A DNA stretch of 30,730 nucleotides, taken from contig DATDHI010000247.1 of the NCBI GenBank assembly GCA_036521655.1, positions 1 to 30,730 of the forward strand. The letters run 5' to 3'. The notes under the pieces are model-generated. The model made no database searches, was not told where the DNA came from, and was given only the letters and a program-made list of their open reading frames with translations. The DNA is from GCA-003244245 sp036521655. Lineage in GTDB: Bacteria; Actinomycetota; Actinomycetes; Mycobacteriales; Pseudonocardiaceae. The translations under genes and the position numbers were made by a program. Shown here in pieces: positions 18,509 through 26,034 of the stretch. Within the stretch, counting starts at the first letter, position 1; each line of letters starts with the position of its first letter.

Positions 18509-18611
18509 TCCTTCCGTGGTGTGCTCAAGGTCGGGCCACGAGAGGAAATCCTGCGGCTGCAGTGACGTTGGCCGCTTTTCCGTGGAACGTCCAGGATTTA
18601 GGAGGATTTGG

Positions 18612-19478
18612 ATGTATCCGTCTCGTTTCCACTACGAGGCCCCACGTTCGCTTGAAGACGCGTTCGGCCTTTTGCAGGCTTACGGTGACGAGGCGAAGGT
18701 GCTCGCAGGAGGGCAGAGCCTCATTCCGCTGATCAAGCTGCGTTTCGCCGCGCCGGCCGTGATCGTGGACATCAACAACATCCCCGGGCTGGCTTACCAC
18801 GAGGAGGACACCGACGGTTCTCTGCGTATCGGAGCCCTGTGCCGGCACAGGACTCTGGAGCGGTCCGATCTCCTCAGGGCGACGCAGCCCACCATGTCGG
18901 CCACCGCGCCGCTCATCGCAGACCCGATGGTTCGCTCGCGTGGAACACTGGTGGGCTCCCTGTGCCACGCGGACCCGCAGGGTGACTGGGCGTCGGTGAT
19001 GTTGGCGCTGGGTGGAGAGATCATCGCAGCGAGCGCGGGCGGTGAGCGAAGGATTCCGGTATCGCAGTTCGTCGTCGGCCCGTTCCAGAACACGCTGCAG
19101 CCTGGTGAGATCGCGATCGGGGCGCTAGTGCCGGCCCCTAGGGGAACCCGGTCGGGCAGCTATCTCAAGCTCGAGCGGAGGGTGGGCGACTTCGCGACCG
19201 TCGGGGTGGCCGTGAACCTCGAGACCTCCGGCGGAACGATCAACCGGGCCGGCATAGCGCTGACCGGTGTCGGGCCGAACAACATCCAATGCACGGCCGC
19301 CGAGCAGGCGCTCGCTGGCAAGTCGCTGAACGCCAGCGCGATCGAGCAGGCAGCCCGCCTGGCGGCGGAGGCGGCCCAACCCAAGAGTGACCACCGCGGC
19401 AGCGCAGAGTACAAGAGGCACGTCGTGTACACCTTCGTATCACGGGCGTTGAGCAGCCGCGATGCCCGGGCGGCCTGA
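18612..19478 (+). CDS. coxM: Carbon monoxide dehydrogenase medium (FAD) subunit
   Basis: CoxM carries FAD and passes electrons from the iron-sulfur clusters of CoxS to the quinone pool. The 288-residue protein has both FAD-binding signatures of the family: AGGQS at residues 32-36 (within EAKVLAGGQSLIPLIKLR) and RGTLVGSLCHADPQGDW at 110-126, a variant of the usual T-x-G-G-S motif. The C-terminal CO-dehydrogenase flavoprotein domain follows (YLKLERRVGDFATVGVAV). The ATG at 18612 has AGGAGG eight bases upstream, and the family begins at this residue. It is the first gene of the plus-strand cox block, 57 bases before coxS. Confidence 0.93.
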   Translation: MYPSRFHYEAPRSLEDAFGLLQAYGDEAKVLAGGQSLIPLIKLRFAAPAVIVDINNIPGLAYHEEDTDGSLRIGALCRHRTLERSDLLRATQPTMSATAPLIADPMVRSRGTLVGSLCHADPQGDWASVMLALGGEIIAASAGGERRIPVSQFVVGPFQNTLQPGEIAIGALVPAPRGTRSGSYLKLERRVGDFATVGVAVNLETSGGTINRAGIALTGVGPNNIQCTAAEQALAGKSLNASAIEQAARLAAEAAQPKSDHRGSAEYKRHVVYTFVSRALSSRDARAA

Positions 19479-19535
19479 CGCGCCGCAGAGTGTGGATCGG
19501 TTCGTTCATAGCAAGGGCGACGTCAAGGAGGCGGC

Positions 19536-20030
19536 GTGGAAGAGCGGCGGGTAACGGTCACAGTTAACGGGGAACCCAGAAGTGTCGAGGTCGAGCCTCG
19601 CATACTGCTGGTCCACCTCCTCCGTGAAGTACTAGGGCTGACTGGCTCGCACATCGGCTGCGACACGACGAACTGCGGTGCTTGCACCGTGCTGTTCGAC
19701 GGTCTGCCAGTGAAGTCGTGCACGATGTTCGCCGTCATGGCAGACGGGCACGAGGTGATGACCGTTGAAGGCCTCGGCTTGTCCAGTGAGCTCCACCCCA
19801 TTCAGGAGGGGTTCAGGGAGGAGCATGGACTGCAATGCGGTTTCTGCACTCCCGGGATGATGTTGACCTCGAAGGCGCTTCTTCAAGAGAACCCCAATCC
19901 GACGGAGGAAGACATTCGCTGGGCACTGTCCGGCAACCTCTGCCGGTGCACCGGTTACCAAAACATCGTTAAGTCGGTGCTGTGGGCTGCAGAGAAGCTG
20001 CGGTCCGAGGCAGGCGCGATTAGTCGCTGA
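19536..20030 (+). CDS. coxS: Carbon monoxide dehydrogenase small (2Fe-2S) subunit
   Basis: CoxS holds two [2Fe-2S] clusters that carry electrons from the Mo-Cu site of CoxL to the FAD of CoxM. The 164-residue protein shows the plant-type cluster cysteines Cys42, Cys47, Cys50 and Cys62 (HIGCDTTNCGACTVLFDG). The second cluster uses Cys101, Cys104, Cys136 and Cys138 (LQCGFCTPGMM and GNLCRCTGYQNIV). Length and spacing are standard for the family. The GTG start at 19536 is supported by AAGGAGG four bases before it. It lies 32 bases upstream of coxL. Confidence 0.95.
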   Translation: MEERRVTVTVNGEPRSVEVEPRILLVHLLREVLGLTGSHIGCDTTNCGACTVLFDGLPVKSCTMFAVMADGHEVMTVEGLGLSSELHPIQEGFREEHGLQCGFCTPGMMLTSKALLQENPNPTEEDIRWALSGNLCRCTGYQNIVKSVLWAAEKLRSEAGAISR

Positions 20031-20062
20031 CGGCTAGAAGTCGACGACAAGGGAGATGTGAC

Positions 20063-22453
20063 GTGGCGCAGGCATTAGACGAGATCAAGATCGGTGGCTT
20101 GGGTTCAAGCCGCAAGCGGGTGGAGGATGACCGGTTCCTTCGCGGCAAGGGTAACTACACCGATGACTTCAAGCTGCCCGGCATGGTCCACATGGAGATC
20201 CTCCGGAGTCCGCTGGCGCACGCTCGGATCAAGTCGGTCGACACGAGCAAGGCGTGGCAGATGCCGGGTGTGCACATGGTGCTCACCGGCGAGATGGCCG
20301 CCCAGCACAACCTGGCGTGGATGCCGACGCTGTCCTACGACACCCAGGCTGTGCTCGCCACCGACAAGGTGCGGTTCCAGGGCCAGGAAGTCGCGTGCGT
20401 GGTCGCCGACGACCCCTACATCGCGAAGGACGGCTGTGACGCGATCGTCGTCGAGTACGAGCCGCTTCCTCCGATCGTCAACCCCTACCAGGCCGTGGCA
20501 GAAGACGCGCCGCTGATCCGGGACGACAAAGAAGGCCAGAGCGACAACATCTGCTACCGCTGGGAGGTCGGCGACCGGGAAGGGACCGAGCGGGCGTTCG
20601 CGCAGGCAGACCTCGTCTCCAAACTTGACCTGCACTACCCGAGGTCGCACCCGTCCCCGATCGAGTGCTGCGGGTCGATCGCCGACTACAACGCGGCGAC
20701 GACCAAGCTCACGGTCTACATGACGACGCAGGCGCCGCACATCATCCGGGCCGCGGTGGCGATCGTGGCCGAGCTACCCGAGCACATGATCCGCATCATC
20801 TCCCCGGACATCGGTGGTGGCTTCGGCAACAAGGTACCGGTCTATCCCGGCTATGTGTGCTCCATCCTCTGCTCCATCCTGCTGGCGCGGCCGGTCAAGT
20901 GGATTGAGGACAAGACTGGTAACCTCACTTCCACCGGGTTCGGGCGCGACATCTACTACAAGGGCGAACTCGCCCTGCGCAAGGATGGCAAGATCCTGGC
21001 TGTGCGGTTCCATTGCGATACTGACAATGGCGCCTTCTTCTCGGATGCCCAGCCTACGAAGTTCAAGATCGGGCTGATCCATTCGGCGTTCGCTGCCTAC
21101 GACATTCCGTTCGGGTACATGACGGCGCAGGGGACGTATACGAATAAGGCTCCTGGCGGCGTCGCATATCGGTGCTCCTTCCGGGTAACCGAGGCGATGT
21201 TCTTCCAGGAACGCGCTATCCAGGCTGCTGCCGACGATCTTGGAATGGATCAGGCGGAGTTCCGGCGGATCAACCTGGTGAAGGATCATCAATTCCCGTT
21301 CCGTACCCCCTACGGTTTCTTGCTCGACTCCGGGCAGTATGAGAAGTGCCTGGATGTCGCGCTGAATGCCGTCGGCTACGATGAGTTCTTGAGCGAGAAG
21401 GAGCAGGCTCGCGCGCAGGGTCGGCGGCTCGGCATCGGTATCTCGACCATGACCGAACCACTTGGCGCCGGCAACAGCCGCGAGTACGACATCCTTGGCA
21501 TCAAGATGTTCGACGCCGCGGAGCTCCGGGTGCACCCGAGCGGTAAGGCGATCCTGAAGATCGGATCGAAGACTCAGGGCCAGGGCCACGAGACGACGTT
21601 CGCACAGATCGTCACCCACGAGCTCGGCATCCCAGCCGCGGACATCCTGGTCCAGCACGGCGACACCGACAACACGCCGTTCGGCATGGGGACCTACGCG
21701 TCCCGGAGTACACCGGTGGCGGGGGCAGCGACTGCCATGGTGGCCCGCAAGGTGCGCGCCAAGGCGAGGAAGCTGGCGGCACACCTCCTTGAGGTCTCCG
21801 AGGAGGACGTGGAGTGGGAGCTCGGTCGGTTCTACGTGCGCGGTGCGCCCAACAACGGCGTGAGCATCCAGGAATGTGCGATGGCAGCCTACGGCAACAT
21901 GCCAGACGGCATGGAGCCAGGGCTTGAGAACAACGCCTACTACGATCCGCCTAATATGACGTGGCCGTTCGCGGCGTACATCGTGACGGTTGAGGTCGAC
22001 CCGGAGACCGGCGTGTGGGACGTGTTGCGGATGGTCGCAGTCGATGACTGTGGTGTGCGCATCAACCCGATGATCGTCGAGGCTCAGATCATGGGTGGGA
22101 TGACTGAGGCGTACGCGATGGCGAACATGCAGTTCATCACATTCGATGCGGACGGCAACTGCGTCGGCTCCAACTACATGGACTACTTGCTGCCGACGGC
22201 GTGGGAGACTCCCGGCTTCGAGCTTCACGAGGTCGTCACGCCGTGCCCACACCACCCGATTGGCGCGAAGGGCATTGGCGAGTGTGCCACTGTCGGTGGG
22301 CCGGCGGCGTTCGTGAACGCAGTAATGAATGCGATCGATGACACCGGCGTGCGAAACATCGACATGCCTGTGCTGCCCGATCGAGTGTGGGAGGCCCTGA
22401 AGTACAAGCGTGACGTGTCCGGAATGCCTCCGGTCAAGTCCGACGCGGAGTAG
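20063..22453 (+). CDS. coxL: Aerobic carbon monoxide dehydrogenase large subunit, form I
   Basis: CoxL binds the molybdopterin-cytosine dinucleotide cofactor and the Cu-S-Mo cluster that oxidises CO to CO2. The 796-residue protein carries the form I active-site motif AYRCSFR with the copper-binding Cys371, which separates true CO dehydrogenases from form II (AYRGAGR) relatives. Other landmarks are GGGFGNK at 251-257, TQGQGHE at 504-510 (cofactor binding), and the glutamate of GIGECATVGGP, Glu740, beside molybdenum. The N-terminus (VEDDRFLRGKGNYTDDF) and length (about 800) are normal. GGGAGATG precedes the start. All catalytic residues I can check are present, so an active CO oxidase is expected, probably able to use CO at low concentration. 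Confidence 0.96.
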   Translation: MAQALDEIKIGGLGSSRKRVEDDRFLRGKGNYTDDFKLPGMVHMEILRSPLAHARIKSVDTSKAWQMPGVHMVLTGEMAAQHNLAWMPTLSYDTQAVLATDKVRFQGQEVACVVADDPYIAKDGCDAIVVEYEPLPPIVNPYQAVAEDAPLIRDDKEGQSDNICYRWEVGDREGTERAFAQADLVSKLDLHYPRSHPSPIECCGSIADYNAATTKLTVYMTTQAPHIIRAAVAIVAELPEHMIRIISPDIGGGFGNKVPVYPGYVCSILCSILLARPVKWIEDKTGNLTSTGFGRDIYYKGELALRKDGKILAVRFHCDTDNGAFFSDAQPTKFKIGLIHSAFAAYDIPFGYMTAQGTYTNKAPGGVAYRCSFRVTEAMFFQERAIQAAADDLGMDQAEFRRINLVKDHQFPFRTPYGFLLDSGQYEKCLDVALNAVGYDEFLSEKEQARAQGRRLGIGISTMTEPLGAGNSREYDILGIKMFDAAELRVHPSGKAILKIGSKTQGQGHETTFAQIVTHELGIPAADILVQHGDTDNTPFGMGTYASRSTPVAGAATAMVARKVRAKARKLAAHLLEVSEEDVEWELGRFYVRGAPNNGVSIQECAMAAYGNMPDGMEPGLENNAYYDPPNMTWPFAAYIVTVEVDPETGVWDVLRMVAVDDCGVRINPMIVEAQIMGGMTEAYAMANMQFITFDADGNCVGSNYMDYLLPTAWETPGFELHEVVTPCPHHPIGAKGIGECATVGGPAAFVNAVMNAIDDTGVRNIDMPVLPDRVWEALKYKRDVSGMPPVKSDAE

Positions 22454-22461
22454 ATTGGTTG

Positions 22462-23457
22462 ATGGCCATGGACGGGTGGGACGTCCTCGAGTACGCCCGC
22501 GAGCTGTCGCAGCGGGGTGAGGCGTTCGCGCTGGCGACTGTCGTGTGGCGGCGCGGTCCGTCGTCGGGCAAGCAGGGATACCGAGCAGTCATCAGCGCCT
22601 CAGGGCAGGTGGTTGGCTGGATAGGTGGTGCTTGCGCGGAGCCCGTTGTGGTCCGCGAGGCGCGGCACATCCTCGCAGAGGGTGTGCCGCGCCTCGTGTT
22701 CCTCGGTACCCCCGATGAGCTCGAATCCATGGCAGTGCGGGAGGGCATCAATTATGTGCCGATGTCCTGCCAGAGCGAGGGTGCCTTGGAGATCTACATC
22801 GAGCCCGTAGTGCCCAAGACTCATCTCGTTGTCGTCGGACGGTCGCCCATGGTCGAAGCCCTCGTGCAGATGGCACAAGCGATCGGATGGCGGACGGTGC
22901 TCGTCGATCCCGACGGCGGCTCGGCGGAAAGTCACCCCTCAGCAGGTTCCGTGGTCAGTGAACTCGACTTCAAGATGGCGGGAGTGGATGAGCGCTCGCT
23001 TGTCGTCGTCGCCACCCAAGGCCATCACGACGAGGAGGCTGTCGAGCGTGCGCTGGCCGCAGGTCCAGCCTACATAGGTCTGGTGGGTTCCCGTCAGCGC
23101 GCCAAGTCGGTGCTCGACATGCTGGAGGGCCAGGGGCTGTCGAGGGCGGATCTTGACCGGGTGAAGGTGCCGGCCGGCCTCGATCTCGGGAGAGTGTCTC
23201 ACCGCGAGATTGCGGTGGGGGTTCTGGCCGAGTTGGTGAAGCTCAGGGCTGCCGGGGAGCTGATCAAGGGCGTTCCGGCCGAGATCCCCGAGATTGAAGA
23301 AGCCGTTGACCCGGTGTGCGGCATGACCGTGCAGGTGGCGACTGCCCGTCATAAGTTCGAGTACGACGGAACTACGTACTTCTTCTGCTGTCCGGGGTGC
23401 CGGAAGGCGTTCGAGGAGGAGCCGACGGCCTATCTCGGATCGGGGGAGAAGTCGTGA
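22462..23457 (+). CDS. XdhC/CoxI family maturation protein fused to a YHS domain
   Basis: XdhC-type proteins bind molybdenum cofactor and help insert or sulfurate it in molybdenum hydroxylases. In this 331-residue protein the N-terminal XdhC domain (about 1-110) has LATVVWRRGPSSGKQGYRAV and GWIGGACAEPVV. A Rossmann-type domain follows (about 115-270: HLVVVGRSPMVEALVQMA, AYIGLVGSRQRAKSVL and GLDLGRVSHREIAVGVLAEL). The last 49 residues form a YHS domain starting DPVCGMTVQ at 283, with Cys286, Cys309, Cys310 and Cys313. YHS domains are metal-binding modules common in copper-handling proteins, so a link to copper delivery to CoxL is an attractive inference. ATG 22462 is the likely start; TTG 22459 and ATG 22468 are alternatives. 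It begins eight bases after coxL. Confidence 0.88.
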   Translation: MAMDGWDVLEYARELSQRGEAFALATVVWRRGPSSGKQGYRAVISASGQVVGWIGGACAEPVVVREARHILAEGVPRLVFLGTPDELESMAVREGINYVPMSCQSEGALEIYIEPVVPKTHLVVVGRSPMVEALVQMAQAIGWRTVLVDPDGGSAESHPSAGSVVSELDFKMAGVDERSLVVVATQGHHDEEAVERALAAGPAYIGLVGSRQRAKSVLDMLEGQGLSRADLDRVKVPAGLDLGRVSHREIAVGVLAELVKLRAAGELIKGVPAEIPEIEEAVDPVCGMTVQVATARHKFEYDGTTYFFCCPGCRKAFEEEPTAYLGSGEKS

Positions 23458-23503
23458 ACTGCAAAGGCACTGACGGAGCGTCGGTGAGGAGAGCGAGTAG
23501 TCG

Positions 23504-24070
23504 ATGCTGATTGAGAATGAGTTCGAGGTTGCTGCACCGCTGGCGCAGGTATGGAGCCACATGCAAAACGTACCGAAGGTGGCGCCATGCCTGCCGGGTG
23601 CCGAGCTCACCGATGTCAACGGCGACGTGTACAAGGGACGAGTCACGAGCAAGATGGGGCCGGTGTCACTGACCTTCAAGGGTACGGCCCAGATCGTTGA
23701 GCGGGACGAGGCCAGAAAGCGCATCGTGATGAACGCCTCCGGGTCCGAGGAGAAGGGCAAGGGCCAGGCCACGATGTCCATGACGTACACGATGGTACCG
23801 GCGGGCAGCGGGACGAAAGTCAAGGTTGTTCAGGACCTCCAGCTCTCGGGTGCAGCTGCTCAATTCGGCCGAGGCATGGTTGCGGACGTTACGGCTGTCA
23901 TCATGCGGAGTTTCGCCAAGTGCATCGCGGAAGATATCGGAAGGGAGGCCCGGGGAGAGGCGCGAGTAGACCGTAAGGCCGCTCCTGTAAAGGGCTTTAG
24001 CATCGCGATTCAGGCCACCATAACTGCCCTTAAGCGGTTCTTCGGTCGGCTGTTCGGGAAGAGCTCGTGA
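23504..24070 (+). CDS. coxG: CoxG, SRPBCC-fold membrane-coupling protein
   Basis: CoxG proteins anchor CO dehydrogenase at the inner face of the cytoplasmic membrane, and recent work on mycobacterial enzymes assigns them quinone binding. The 188-residue protein has the SRPBCC lipid-binding fold signature: IENEFEVAAPLAQVWSHMQN, then VAPCLPGAELTDVNGDVYKG, KMGPVSLTFKGTAQI, and TKVKVVQDLQLSG. A linker follows, and then a C-terminal amphipathic stretch (IAIQATITALKRFFGRLFG) that fits membrane attachment. GAGGAGA stands ahead of the ATG at 23504. It is directly followed by a row of small membrane-protein genes, which suggests they work with it. Confidence 0.9.
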   Translation: MLIENEFEVAAPLAQVWSHMQNVPKVAPCLPGAELTDVNGDVYKGRVTSKMGPVSLTFKGTAQIVERDEARKRIVMNASGSEEKGKGQATMSMTYTMVPAGSGTKVKVVQDLQLSGAAAQFGRGMVADVTAVIMRSFAKCIAEDIGREARGEARVDRKAAPVKGFSIAIQATITALKRFFGRLFGKSS

Positions 24071-24092
24071 TGACGGGCCTCCAGCGAAAGGG

Positions 24093-24359
24093 ATGGTGAA
24101 CATGCTTTTGTGGTGGATTGGCGATCTTGCCTTGCTCTTTGTGGTGCTCCCCATAGTTGTGGTGCTGATGAACCGCATCGTCACTCCAGTGGATCGAATC
24201 CGCGCGACCGTGGATGACATTCTGAAGAACGGCGTGATCCTCACCGGGGAGCTTGACAACGTCGCGAACCTGTTGGCCGAGACGGACAGCACAGTCAACG
24301 AGGTCGCCATCGGAGCTACCCGCTACGTGAAACGCGTGGGCGCTCTGCTGGGTGGGTAG
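24093..24359 (+). CDS. Small single-pass membrane protein A of the cox locus
   Basis: The product has up to 88 residues, with a membrane segment near the N-terminus (LLWWIGDLALLFVVLPIVVV) and a soluble, probably helical tail (RIRATVDDILKNGVILTGEL and onward). ATG 24093 and ATG 24102 (MLLWWIG) are both possible; GCGAAAGGG stands ahead, and the second gives the better ribosome-binding spacing. I recognise no family. It starts 22 bases after coxG and is the first of five similar-architecture proteins before the end of the plus-strand block, so a membrane role with CoxG or the enzyme is likely. Confidence 0.8.
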   Translation: MVNMLLWWIGDLALLFVVLPIVVVLMNRIVTPVDRIRATVDDILKNGVILTGELDNVANLLAETDSTVNEVAIGATRYVKRVGALLGG

Positions 24360-24404
24360 CCGGCGAACGATCTGAGAGAACGACTTAGGAAGAAGGATGA
24401 CGCT

Positions 24405-24632
24405 ATGCCCCTCGCCGCCTGGGTCACGCTTCTGGCCACCGCGTTGATCGTGGCCGTAGTTGGCCTCTCTCTGCTGAAGGTAATTGCACAGCTCAAGCAC
24501 GTGTCCTGGACACTTGGCGCGGTCATCGTTGGAGTGAATGCGATCGCCTATCAGACTAGGACGGTACCGGAAGTTATTCCGAGCGTTAACGCCAACCTCG
24601 CACCTGTGCGGGCGATGGCGGAGCAAGTTTGA
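24405..24632 (+). CDS. Small single-pass membrane protein B of the cox locus
   Basis: The 75-residue product has one N-terminal membrane segment (WVTLLATALIVAVVGLSLLK) followed by a short soluble part with a second, weaker hydrophobic patch (VSWTLGAVIVGVNAIAYQT) and the tail PEVIPSVNANLAPVRAMAEQ. AAGAAGGA lies about eight bases before the ATG. No family is recognised. It sits 45 bases after protein A and has the same plan of membrane segment plus short amphipathic tail. Confidence 0.75.
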   Translation: MPLAAWVTLLATALIVAVVGLSLLKVIAQLKHVSWTLGAVIVGVNAIAYQTRTVPEVIPSVNANLAPVRAMAEQV

Positions 24633-24691
24633 GATTCGCGTGGGCGGCGACCATGTAGGTTGCCGTTGCGGTCAGATGGAAGGAGTACGGC

Positions 24692-24871
24692 ATGCTCGAA
24701 TTCAATTGCGGGCACCAGGAATGCAGCTCGCAGATGAGGTCATCCGACAAGGACTATCTGATGCGGCAGGTGGCCGAACACCTGAAGGAAGCACACAACG
24801 TCCAGACGGCGACCCAGACTTTGCTGCAGTACCTTGAGACGACTTGCGTCACGTCGACACCGGGTAACTAA
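24692..24871 (+). CDS. DUF1059-like small soluble protein
   Basis: This 59-residue gene starts at ATG 24692, with a clear AAGGAG six bases ahead, and ends at TAA 24869-24871. The protein begins MLEFNCGHQECSSQMRSSDK and continues with an alpha-helical MRQVAEHLKEAHNVQT. That pairing of an N-terminal cysteine-containing strand with a V-x-x-H-x-x-x-x-H helix is the plan of DUF1059 proteins. Potential metal or redox residues are Cys6, His8, Cys11, His29, His34 and Cys52. It is the only soluble member in the run of small membrane-protein genes. Its role is unknown; it could be a small metal-binding accessory factor. Confidence 0.7.
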   Translation: MLEFNCGHQECSSQMRSSDKDYLMRQVAEHLKEAHNVQTATQTLLQYLETTCVTSTPGN

Positions 24872-24918
24872 CATCCTAGTGACCCCGTAACAACAGCTAC
24901 CGAAAGGAGGGCTGCGGG

Positions 24919-25206
24919 ATGGTTTTGTTGCTTGCGGAACAGGCACCCGAGCCCGGTGAGGCACATTTGTTCGGTTGGTACCTGGGTTTCGCGATTGCTA
25001 TCGTCGTGATCTCCGTTGTGGTCGCACTGGTTGCTCCGGTCCTGGTACTGGCCGGCCGGATCGGGAAGCAGGCACCGCAGATTAACGCAGGCCTGCAGCA
25101 GTCATACCGAAACACGCTCGCGCTGGCAGACCTGCGTCAGACGATCGATCACGCTGAGGTCATCGTCGGGGGTCTGGAACGCGGTAGAGCGCGACTTGGA
25201 GGTTAG
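24919..25206 (+). CDS. Small single-pass membrane protein D of the cox locus
   Basis: The 95-residue product has a short outer or amphipathic start (AEQAPEPGEAHLFG), a long membrane segment (FAIAIVVISVVVALVAPVLV) and a soluble helical tail (GKQAPQINAGLQQSYRNTLA, then LADLRQTIDHAEVIVGGLER). GAAAGGAGG lies eight bases before the ATG, a strong ribosome-binding site. The stop overlaps the region of the next start (TAGTGATG), so protein D and protein E are translationally linked. No family is recognised. Confidence 0.78.
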   Translation: MVLLLAEQAPEPGEAHLFGWYLGFAIAIVVISVVVALVAPVLVLAGRIGKQAPQINAGLQQSYRNTLALADLRQTIDHAEVIVGGLERGRARLGG

Positions 25207-25208
25207 TG

Positions 25209-25511
25209 ATGCCAGAAGGATACGCACCTGAAGAGATCGCGTTCTGGTGGGTCGCGATAGGCGTTGGCTTCGTCGTGGTGCTCGTCGTGGTCCTGTTGCT
25301 GCAGACGCTCACGTCTATGGTCCAGGTAATCGACCGCCATGTGGTGGGGGTTCGCGACACGCTGCGGGCTATTCCTAATAATACTGTCAATTCTGCTCTT
25401 ATTCCGATCACGGCTGATCGGGTGGACGCGGTGCTGGCAGAAGGCCTTCAGCATCACCTGTTCCTCACCAGAGTGCTGACTGGTGCCGGCGTGCCGACCG
25501 GAAAGGGGTAA
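25209..25511 (+). CDS. Small single-pass membrane protein E of the cox locus
   Basis: The 100-residue product starts at ATG 25209, two bases after the stop of protein D, with GGAGG six bases ahead; a GTG at 25206 adds one residue. It has a charged N-terminus (PEGYAPEE), one membrane segment (AIGVGFVVVLVVVLLLQTL) and a tail of about 60 residues (VQVIDRHVVGVRDTLRAIPN and onward) that looks helical. The DNA near 25373-25400 is unusually AT-rich for this genome. No family is recognised, but the layout repeats that of its neighbours. Confidence 0.78.
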   Translation: MPEGYAPEEIAFWWVAIGVGFVVVLVVVLLLQTLTSMVQVIDRHVVGVRDTLRAIPNNTVNSALIPITADRVDAVLAEGLQHHLFLTRVLTGAGVPTGKG

Positions 25512-25515
25512 ATAG

Positions 25516-25878
25516 ATGACTCTCGTCTTGTTGTCGGTCATCGTGGTCGTGTCACTGATCGCTGTCCTAGCAATCTATCTCTTCGTTATTGGTGTGAAGC
25601 TCAACCGTATCGCCGATAACCTGGACGACTGCAACGAGAGCGTGAAGACGATCGTGGAGCACGCGGAGGTTATTGTGCCCGCTGTTGAGCACATCAACCG
25701 GACTGGTGGTGTTGTGGCGGGCGCTTTGCCCCTGCTGTACGGGGGTGCTGAGCGTATCGCGCTCAAGCTGGCACCGGCACCGGTGGCTCCGGCTAACGGT
25801 CACAGCAACGTCCCAGCTTCCGGTCGTCGTCGTTCACGGCTCATGGACACGGTTGGTTTCCGCCCTTCGCGTCATTAA
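25516..25878 (+). CDS. Small single-pass membrane protein F of the cox locus
   Basis: This is the last and longest of the set at 120 residues. An N-terminal membrane segment (VLLSVIVVVSLIAVLAIYLF) is followed by a helical tail (RIADNLDDCNESVKTIVEHA, then EVIVPAVEHINRTGGVVAGA) and a basic, disordered end (SGRRRSRLMDTVGFRPSRH). GAAAGGGG precedes the ATG, which lies four bases after the stop of protein E. The EHAEVIVPAVEH stretch echoes DHAEVIVGGLER of protein D, hinting that these proteins arose by duplication. A hairpin terminator follows at 25,959. Confidence 0.78.
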   Translation: MTLVLLSVIVVVSLIAVLAIYLFVIGVKLNRIADNLDDCNESVKTIVEHAEVIVPAVEHINRTGGVVAGALPLLYGGAERIALKLAPAPVAPANGHSNVPASGRRRSRLMDTVGFRPSRH

Positions 25879-25958
25879 ATTCGGTCGTGACACTGAGACG
25901 CCGCAAGGTCAGCGTTGCCCTCAGCCCTTCGTCGGTAGCATGCACGTCAGGCTGATTT

Positions 25959-25997
25959 CGGTGGGCAGCAGCCAGTTACCATGGCCGCTGCCCACCG
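25959..25997. terminator. Bidirectional terminator where the two cox blocks meet
   Basis: CGGTGGGCAGC (25959-25969) and its exact reverse complement (25987-25997) flank a 17-base loop, followed by TTT on the plus strand. It sits between the plus-strand block ending at 25878 and the minus-strand block ending at 26035, so it can stop transcripts from both sides. The rest of this 156-base gap shows nothing. Confidence 0.75.
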
Positions 25998-26034
25998 TTT
26001 CATGCTGTCAATTGATGAGGAGAGAAGCAGCTGA

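Noticed and set aside
20774..22255. 493-codon minus-strand open frame opposite coxL
   Set aside because: CoxL is unambiguous on the plus strand; the antisense product has histidine/arginine-rich noise composition.
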